From Ligilactobacillus saerimneri DSM 16049 (GTDB lineage: Bacteria; Bacillota; Bacilli; Lactobacillales; Lactobacillaceae), in NCBI RefSeq assembly GCF_000423265.1, contig NZ_AUHQ01000015.1, positions 1 to 47,611 on the forward strand: a DNA stretch of 47,611 bases, written 5' to 3'. The notes under the pieces are model-generated. The model saw only the letters and a list, made by a program, of their open reading frames with translations. It had not been told where the DNA came from and made no database searches. Position numbers and translations under genes: made by a program. Shown one piece after another: positions 42,270-47,611 of the stretch; within the stretch, counting starts at the first letter, position 1, and every line of letters begins with the position of its first letter.

Positions 42270-42989
42270 ATGGTTGGATTAGGAACAATTGTTGATGTTG
42301 TGGCAATTATTGGTGGGGGACTAGTAGGGATGATCTTTCAACAATTCATTAGCCCCCAATTACGTCGCATAGTAATGCAGACCTTAGGTTTGGCGGTAAT
42401 TTTTGTGGGAATGGCCGGAACATTGAGTCATATGTTACGAATTGCTGCCAATGGCCAGCTAACAACAATCAATAGCATGATGCTGATTATCAGCTTAACT
42501 ATTGGTGGAATACTGGGATGGTTGGTGCATTTGGAGAATGCAGTTACATACTTGGCGCAGTGGTTTAAACGTATTTTCAAACGACAAAACGATACCCGTT
42601 TTATCACAGGATTTATTAGTGCCACGATTCCGACTTGTGTTGGTGCCATGCTTATCATCGGAGCGCTCCAGGATGGTCTCCAGCATGATCCCCAGTTATT
42701 GTTTACTAAGGCGATTTTGGACGGTGTTACAGTGGCTATTTTTGCAGCTGCATATGGGATGGGGGCACTTTTGGCAGCAGTTCCAGTTGGGGTGTTGCAA
42801 GGTGGGATAACCTTTTTAGCTGTTTTTGTCCGCCCATGGCTAACCACTGCAATGTTGGATGGGGTATCCTTGGTAGGTTCAGTGTTAATTTTTGCAGTAG
42901 GATTAAATGTTTTATTTGAGCTCAAATTACCAGTTTTAAATATGCTTCCTGCACTGATTGTAGCGATGGTTTATACACTATTTGGCTAA
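42270..42989 (+). CDS. DUF554 membrane protein (YdfK/YqgA-like)
   Basis: 239 residues, about seven membrane helices. The family opening is MVGLGTIVDVVAIIGGGLVG, and FISATIPTCVGAMLIIGALQDGL with DGVTVAIFAAAYGMGALLAAVPVG are its conserved centre. Function unknown; some members were linked to transport. I prefer the ATG at 42270 because family members begin there; an ATG at 42258 adds four residues. Neither has a strong ribosome site. Confidence 0.85.
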   Translation: MVGLGTIVDVVAIIGGGLVGMIFQQFISPQLRRIVMQTLGLAVIFVGMAGTLSHMLRIAANGQLTTINSMMLIISLTIGGILGWLVHLENAVTYLAQWFKRIFKRQNDTRFITGFISATIPTCVGAMLIIGALQDGLQHDPQLLFTKAILDGVTVAIFAAAYGMGALLAAVPVGVLQGGITFLAVFVRPWLTTAMLDGVSLVGSVLIFAVGLNVLFELKLPVLNMLPALIVAMVYTLFG

Positions 42990-43027
42990 TGTGGGGATTA
43001 GGTGTTAGCATCTAATCCTCATTTTTT
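42989..43027 (+). terminator. terminator of the DUF554 gene
   Basis: GGGGATTAG/CTAATCCTC arms with a 9-10-base loop and six T. Confidence 0.85.
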
Positions 43028-43029
43028 AT

Positions 43030-43079
43030 TTGCATTTATCTTCGTTTGTGATATAGTTAGTTACACAAGTAATTAACTA
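43030..43079 (+). promoter_or_regulatory. promoter and inverted-repeat operator of the BceAB-like operon
   Basis: TTGCAT (43030-43035), 16 bases, TATAGT (43052-43057). Overlapping the -10 and start site is TAGTTAGTTAC-acaa-GTAATTAACTA (43054-43079), 11-base arms with one mismatch. Its position is that of a repressor operator. No regulator gene lies beside the operon. Confidence 0.72.
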
Positions 43080-43100
43080 CGGAACAAAAAGGGGAAGAAA

Positions 43101-43856
43101 ATGAAAAAAGAACAAATTGTGACCGTAAGCCAGTTACGCAAAGTTTATGGTAAAAAAGGTGGGCGGCAGTATGAAGCATTGAAAGACGTTTCCTTCAATG
43201 TTATTAAGGGCGAGTTTGTGGCAATCATGGGATCTTCAGGTGCCGGCAAGACAACCCTACTAAACATGTTAGCAACGTTTGACAAACCAACTAGTGGGCA
43301 TGTCACAATTGCCGGGCACGATGTTACTAGTCTAAAAGGCAAGCATTTAGCTAATTTTCGGGGACAAGAAATCGGTTTTATCTTCCAGGACTTCAATCTT
43401 TTAGAAAGTTTAACTGTTGCTGAAAATATTCGCTTACCTTTGTCTTTACAAGGAGTAAAAGCCAGCCAGATCACTCCGGCGGTGGAAAAGATTGCGGAAA
43501 CATTAGAAATTGCGCCCTTACTGGCAAAATATCCGGCTGAACTTTCCGGAGGACAAAAGCAACGGGTTGCTGTCGCACGGAGCTTGGTGCACCAACCTTC
43601 AATTTTGCTAGGAGATGAACCAACAGGAGTACTGGATTCTAAAACCTCTCGCGAGATGTTAAATCTTTTGGAAAAGATTAACCGGGAGCAAGCAATGTCA
43701 ATTCTGATGGTAACTCACGATCCATTCTCGGCTAGTTATTGTCAGAGAATTATCTTTATTAAAGATGGGCAAGTTGGTCAAGAAATCTATCGGGGCGACC
43801 GTTCACGGCAGGAATTTTACCAAGAAATTCTGGATGTACTAGGGACGTTTGAATAG
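43101..43856 (+). CDS. ABC transporter ATP-binding protein, BceA/MacB-like
   Basis: 251 residues. Walker A is GSSGAGKTTLLNMLATFDKPTSG, Q-loop GFIFQDFNLLESLTVAEN, signature [16 protein letters not shown], Walker B ILLGDEPTGVLDSKT and switch MVTHDPFSASY. The VxLRKVYGKKGG opening, LLNMLATFDKPTSG and DEPTGVLDSK are typical of BceA-type ATPases of peptide-antibiotic resistance systems. The permease gene follows after ten bases. Confidence 0.92.
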   Translation: MKKEQIVTVSQLRKVYGKKGGRQYEALKDVSFNVIKGEFVAIMGSSGAGKTTLLNMLATFDKPTSGHVTIAGHDVTSLKGKHLANFRGQEIGFIFQDFNLLESLTVAENIRLPLSLQGVKASQITPAVEKIAETLEIAPLLAKYPAELSGGQKQRVAVARSLVHQPSILLGDEPTGVLDSKTSREMLNLLEKINREQAMSILMVTHDPFSASYCQRIIFIKDGQVGQEIYRGDRSRQEFYQEILDVLGTFE

Positions 43857-43866
43857 GAGGAAAAGT

Positions 43867-45657
43867 ATGCTAGCTAAATTAGCAGTTGCCGGGTTACGCA
43901 CCCGGATCAAGGATTATATGGTCTTGTTTTCAGGTCTGGTTATTTCTAGTGCAATCTTCTATATGTTTGCAACGTTAGCGGTGAATAAGGAAATGATCCA
44001 CAAGTCTAACGACCTGATTAGCTTTTCCGCTATCTTGTTCAATATCGGCATCATCTTATTGGCAATGATTACGTTTGTTTATATCCTGTACGCAAATAAT
44101 TTTTTGTTAGGGATGCGCCAGAAAGATTATGGTTTGTTTATGATGCTAGGAGCCAAAAAGCAACGTGTGGGGTTCTTGATTGCTTGTGAAACAATGTTAA
44201 TCGGACTTCTGTCTACAGTTTTAGGAATTTTGTTTGGTGGGGTGCTGAGTATTAGCGTTCGCCACATTCTTGAAAAAATGATGGGAATGGAGCTAACTTA
44301 TTATCGGCCCTTTTATCTCCGCGCTATGGTTATTACGTTGGTGATTTATCTAGCTGTATTTGGATTTGCAGCTCTGATTAATACAGCTGTCATGGTGCGT
44401 AAGCCTGCATTAGACTTGTTGCGACGGGGAGTTAAACCGCATAAAAGTATCCGCCAACCTTGGTTACCGATGGTGGAAGTAATCTTGGGGATTGGTATTT
44501 TAGGGTACGCATATTATTTGATGCGACACCCGGTATTATTTGGCCAGTGGACTTTGCTATGGTGTTTTGTAATTACAGCAGTTGGCAGTTATTTTGTCAT
44601 TAATGGGACAGTAGTAGCTGTGGTAAATCTGGTTCGCAAAACTTCCTGGGCCCAAAAACAACTTAATACGTTTACCTTGGGGCAATTACAGTTCAGAATT
44701 CAGGACTATACAGCAATCTTAACTATGGTGTCATTGATGTTCGGTCTGGCACTAGGAGCACTGACGATGGGGGTAGCTTTTAAAAACCAAACGGAACAGA
44801 CTGCTGAAGTTTCAAGTGCATATGGTATGGTTGTGTATAATCCTAATATTCGGCAAAAAGCAGCTATGAAAAAGGTCACTACCAAAAAGCAGCAACGTTA
44901 TACATATAAGCAAGTGGGGACGAAATATTATTATGACAGCAGTGAGTTCGATCGTCAGCCATATGTGGCTATCCAACCTCTAGCTGGTTCAGAAAATATG
45001 ACGACCAATTACAAGTATATTAAGTATGATGGGAAAAAGATGCAGGAGCATAGCTATGAATTGACTTTTTATACTGAAATGACAAGCAGCGCATTCGTTG
45101 TAAGTCATAAACAGTTCCAGCAAGTCCAGGCTCCAGCTAAGATGACATACTTTATCCAAACAGCTCCTATCGGCAAGACTTATTCGCAGATTAAGCAGGT
45201 GGCTGACGCAAGTTCTGATCCTCACCAAGTGACTGCGGGTATAGGAGGCCAGTATCGCGGATATGTGACTGCACAGTCGTTATACTCAGTGATGGAATTC
45301 ATGGGGGGCTTTTTAGCAATTGCATTTTTGGCAATGCTGGCATCATGTTTAATGTTCAAAATTCTTTCTGGTTCCTACGATGACACGCGGCGTTACCAGA
45401 TGCTGGCTAAGATCGGGACACCGCGTGAATTATTGAAGCGTACTATTGCTAAAGAAGTAGCGGTCTTGTTCTTCTTACCAGCTGTATTGGGAACATTGGA
45501 TGTTTTATTTGGTTTACAAATGTTTAAGCTACTAGTGGTAGCCCCTTATCAGAGTTTTGGAATGCCATTTGTAATTTTTATGGTACTGTACTTGGGTTAT
45601 TATGCTTTGGCAGTATGGATGTACCGGCGGATAGTTTTACGGGATATTATTCAGTAA
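43867..45657 (+). CDS. ABC transporter permease, BceB/FtsX-like
   Basis: 596 residues. About ten membrane helices: one near 15-35 (MVLFSGLVISSAIFYMFATL), three at about 55-175, further pairs to 300, a large external domain at about 310-470, and three at the C-terminus (ending VIFMVLYLGYYALAVWMY). The FtsX core (about 50-170) begins with GIILLAMITFVYILYANNFLLG, followed by MRQKDYGLFMMLGAKKQR, a BceB signature. Its external domain is shorter than in typical BceB (about 650 residues). Start behind TAGGAGG. BceAB systems free or remove lipid-II-binding antibiotics. No BceRS genes adjoin it. Confidence 0.9.
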   Translation: MLAKLAVAGLRTRIKDYMVLFSGLVISSAIFYMFATLAVNKEMIHKSNDLISFSAILFNIGIILLAMITFVYILYANNFLLGMRQKDYGLFMMLGAKKQRVGFLIACETMLIGLLSTVLGILFGGVLSISVRHILEKMMGMELTYYRPFYLRAMVITLVIYLAVFGFAALINTAVMVRKPALDLLRRGVKPHKSIRQPWLPMVEVILGIGILGYAYYLMRHPVLFGQWTLLWCFVITAVGSYFVINGTVVAVVNLVRKTSWAQKQLNTFTLGQLQFRIQDYTAILTMVSLMFGLALGALTMGVAFKNQTEQTAEVSSAYGMVVYNPNIRQKAAMKKVTTKKQQRYTYKQVGTKYYYDSSEFDRQPYVAIQPLAGSENMTTNYKYIKYDGKKMQEHSYELTFYTEMTSSAFVVSHKQFQQVQAPAKMTYFIQTAPIGKTYSQIKQVADASSDPHQVTAGIGGQYRGYVTAQSLYSVMEFMGGFLAIAFLAMLASCLMFKILSGSYDDTRRYQMLAKIGTPRELLKRTIAKEVAVLFFLPAVLGTLDVLFGLQMFKLLVVAPYQSFGMPFVIFMVLYLGYYALAVWMYRRIVLRDIIQ

Positions 45658-45770
45658 ACATTTTTTGTAGAAGATAGTGTTCTTTATCTAAGTAGACACG
45701 ACATATAGTGCGGTAAAAGACAAACCTGGAGAGTTGAAGTACAACAAAAAAGTTAGACAAAATTGAATAA

Positions 45771-45993
45771 CTAAGCTACTAAGGTATGATTCCGATATTC
45801 CACTGGAGTCATGCCTTTTGTTTTTAATGAAATTCGTTTGTAGTTAAAGTAGTGAACATACTGTCTTGAAAGCTGTTTAAGTTCTTTAATGTCTTTCATG
45901 GTGAGAATCCATCCAGTAGCTCGGCCTTAAATAGGTGAGGGAAATCCTCAATTGATAATTCCAACCTTGATCAGAATAAATAATTGGATGCAC
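45771..45993 (-). pseudogene. IS3-family (IS150-type) transposase remnant
   Basis: The last 42 residues of an OrfB transposase are intact (NYKRISLKTKGMTPVEYRNH, stop at 45771). Upstream, HPIIYSDQGWNYQ (about 45955-45993) is the H-S-D-Q-G-W block with the second catalytic Asp, but the stretch between is deleted and frame-shifted. TTGTCTAACTTTTTTGTTG after the stop (minus strand, about 45745-45763) resembles an IS3 right end. The element is dead and incomplete. The remainder of 45658-46091 holds nothing else but the terminator at 46002. Confidence 0.85.
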
Positions 45994-46001
45994 ACCATAG
46001 A

Positions 46002-46052
46002 AAAAAGCCCCATAATTGTTAGACAAAGATTCTAACGATTGTGAGGCATTTT
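46002..46052 (-). terminator. terminator of the EEP-family gene
   Basis: A 21-base imperfect inverted repeat (17 pairs) AAAAAGCCCCATAATTGTTAG... with its mate; on the minus strand it ends GGGGCTTTTTT. Confidence 0.75.
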
Positions 46053-46091
46053 AAGAGTCTAGATTCGTTTTTTATTTATAAAGAATGTTCA

Positions 46092-47207
46092 TTATTGCAA
46101 TGTAAAAGAAAGTTTGACGGGATTATGATCTGCATATTGAAATTGGGTATCAAGATTAGTTGCGTGGGCAGTTACATTCGGGGAAACTAAGAATCCATCG
46201 ATTACGGTTTCGTAATTAACGCCCTTTTGATAAGGGATGTCTGTTGCCCGACAGGTAGGGACTTGGTCCTCATTAGTAGCGTGCACCATTCGCATCTTTG
46301 AAGTGATATTTTTGCTAGAAAGCACTGATACCCAATCTGGTACCTGCTGTTTATTTTTGAAATGAGTTAACATTTTTGTGCCAAAAGCATGGTTGAAGTC
46401 ACCGCCAACGATAACATAATCTCCTTGAGCAACGGCAGCATCCATCACATGATTGAGCAACTTGAGTTGTTTTTTACGCATTTCGCCCCCCTTATCATAG
46501 GCAGACATATGGCTATTAATCAAAAGTAGCTGTTTATGATTCTTAACAGGGATGGTTAACACTTCAAAACACCGATCAAGATCAGTAAATTTGGAAATAA
46601 AACTGGAGGTTACAGGATATTTACGTCGTTCTGCCTGAGAAATTCGGTACTTGCTCAAAGATAGCAAACCTGACCGGACTGATCCGTGGGGATTGTTTAA
46701 AGGCAGGAAAATATAACCTGAATGAAAGTTACTGGCAAAAACACTAGCGTAATTGGGGAAACTTTGTTGAATTTTTTGTACCTGGTCAACATGAAAACTG
46801 CGCGTTGAGTTGGTATCAACCTCTTGCATTAGAGCAAAATCTGGTTGTTGCTGCTTGAGCGTAGTGACCGCTCCATTGGTATCAGCTAAAACGGTTTGTT
46901 TGTTAACTGCTGTTCCGTATTTACCTTGAGTCTTTTGGCCATCGACCATGCGCCCCGTATCCATGAAGAAGCTGTATTTTTGGTTGTAGGCCCCAAAGCC
47001 AATATTATACGTTAAAGCAGTATATTCTTGTCCAGGGGCTAACTCTGCTTGTTGCGGATCCTTAATTGTAAGTTTTTGATGGTCCTTGATCCGGTAGTAA
47101 TGGCTCTGCATGTAAATAACATAACTTGCAGCAATTAGTACCAGTAGTCCCAAAGTGATGACAATTCCCCGTCCAAGCCAACGGGCGATTTTGTTATGTG
47201 AATTCAT
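46092..47207 (-). CDS. membrane-anchored endonuclease/exonuclease/phosphatase-family protein
   Basis: 371 residues. A single N-terminal membrane helix (GIVITLGLLVLIAASYVIYM, about 16-35) is followed by an external EEP domain: ALTYNIGFGAY (Asn), FALMQEVDTNSTRS (metal Glu), LLLINSHMSAYD (His), VIVGGDFNHAFG (Asp, Asn), and FQYADHNPVKLSF (Asp-His). Family members are nucleases or phosphatases of lipids and sugars. The nearest kind seems the secreted, metal-dependent group of lactobacilli. AAGGAAG precedes the ATG at 47207. An IS30 end lies 48 bases upstream and may have replaced its promoter. Confidence 0.87.
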   Translation of the reverse strand: MNSHNKIARWLGRGIVITLGLLVLIAASYVIYMQSHYYRIKDHQKLTIKDPQQAELAPGQEYTALTYNIGFGAYNQKYSFFMDTGRMVDGQKTQGKYGTAVNKQTVLADTNGAVTTLKQQQPDFALMQEVDTNSTRSFHVDQVQKIQQSFPNYASVFASNFHSGYIFLPLNNPHGSVRSGLLSLSKYRISQAERRKYPVTSSFISKFTDLDRCFEVLTIPVKNHKQLLLINSHMSAYDKGGEMRKKQLKLLNHVMDAAVAQGDYVIVGGDFNHAFGTKMLTHFKNKQQVPDWVSVLSSKNITSKMRMVHATNEDQVPTCRATDIPYQKGVNYETVIDGFLVSPNVTAHATNLDTQFQYADHNPVKLSFTLQ

Positions 47208-47254
47208 ATGGAAAACTTCCTTAACTTTTACTATATTGATAATTTTATTGTAAA

Positions 47255-47281
47255 GGTAGATTGCAATAAATAACTTGAACA
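47255..47281. repeat. IS30-type terminal inverted repeat (transposase-distal end)
   Basis: GGTAGATTGCAA...TTGAACA, four bases from the transposase stop, the counterpart of 66-92 (21 of 27 aligned bases). Confidence 0.72.
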
Positions 47282-47284
47282 AAT

Positions 47285-47611
47285 TTAATGACGCAGATTA
47301 AGCAAAAAGATCTCAATTGGAGTTCGCCAGTTCAAACATTTGAGTGGCCGTGAATTCAGATACCAGTTAATCTGAATCAATTCATCATCACTAATCTCTT
47401 CAATTGGCTGACCCTTAGGAATAAATCGCCGTAACACTCGATTACGATTCTCATTACTACCACGTTCATGCGGAGAATAAGCATGGGCAAAGTACAACGG
47501 CACGCCGGTATTTTTCTCAATTGATTGGTAGTTGGCGAACTCTTTCCCGTGATCAACCGTCAGTGTCTTGAGATTAGTTCCTAATTGATTAGCTAACTCA
47601 AGGATAGCCTT
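47285..47611 (-). CDS. IS30-family transposase, C-terminal part (runs off right edge)
   Basis: 108 residues to the window edge. LTVDHGKEFANYQSIE holds the second catalytic Asp and the conserved G-K/R-E-F-A. The third residue, Glu, is in YSPHERGSNENRNRVLRRF, and PIEEISDDELIQINWYLN then RTPIEIF end the integrase core, as in IS30 proteins of lactobacilli. There is no frameshift in the visible part. The first Asp and the N-terminal helix-turn-helix lie outside the window. Confidence 0.95.
   Translation of the reverse strand, partial: KAILELANQLGTNLKTLTVDHGKEFANYQSIEKNTGVPLYFAHAYSPHERGSNENRNRVLRRFIPKGQPIEEISDDELIQINWYLNSRPLKCLNWRTPIEIFLLNLRH

Noticed and set aside
42428-42925. 165-codon minus-strand frame opposite the DUF554 gene
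   Set aside because: Long because the membrane protein's codons exclude reverse stops; its product (Pro/Thr/Ile-rich) has no family pattern or ribosome site.

Overview
The window is low-to-mid GC Firmicutes DNA. Strong AGGAGG-type ribosome sites, a YSIRK/LPQTG wall-anchored protein, IS30 and IS3 transposons typical of lactic acid bacteria, and a mix of glpK, galM, pckA, gpmA and dipeptidase PepD all point to the family Lactobacillaceae. The genus cannot be fixed from sequence reading alone. Both window edges lie inside IS30-family insertion sequences in the same orientation, so the stretch may be a contig bounded by IS copies.

Layout. 1-3.8 kb: IS30 end, a gene remnant, GNAT acetyltransferase, ndk, and a LysR regulator divergent from a cupin/carboxymuconolactone-decarboxylase pair. 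3.9-7.4 kb: a heterodimeric ABC multidrug-type exporter. 7.6-11.2 kb: PatB-like C-S lyase, C69 dipeptidase, PAP2 phosphatase. 11.2-16.8 kb: glpK with a phosphatase, a small unknown protein, galM with a HAD phosphatase, and an EamA transporter. 17-20 kb: AI-2E permease overlapping a second MalY/PatB enzyme, then gpmA. 20.4-21.7 kb: a surface protein broken by two single-base deletions, one of them inside the LPQTG codons. 21.8-27 kb: pckA with a palindromic operator, and a purine operon (AzgA-type permease plus adenine deaminase). 27-29.6 kb: a small alarmone synthetase, response regulator and sensor kinase in one operon, the relPRS arrangement. 29.9-32.3 kb: a glutamine-type ABC importer under an exact GlnR/TnrA-type operator. 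32.3-39.9 kb: asd, a LysM-NlpC/P60 wall hydrolase, phosphatase, VOC protein, tpx, DUF72, a deformylase-like protein, acylphosphatase-like protein and an MFS transporter. 39.9-45.7 kb: NrnB-like DHH nuclease, manA, DUF554 and a BceAB-like exporter behind an inverted-repeat operator. 45.7-47.6 kb: IS3 remnant, membrane-anchored endonuclease/phosphatase-family protein, IS30 transposase.

How it fits together. Most genes serve central carbon flow (glpK, galM, manA, gpmA, pckA), nitrogen, sulfur and purine supply (GlnR-controlled importer, PatB pair, dipeptidase, Ade), and envelope or stress responses (relPRS, two exporters, tpx). The least explained signal is a family of structured intergenic repeats, at 1.8, 29.7 and 36.7 kb with a short relative at 3.76 kb. 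They share modular hairpins whose arms vary together. No tRNA, rRNA, CRISPR array or prophage was seen.
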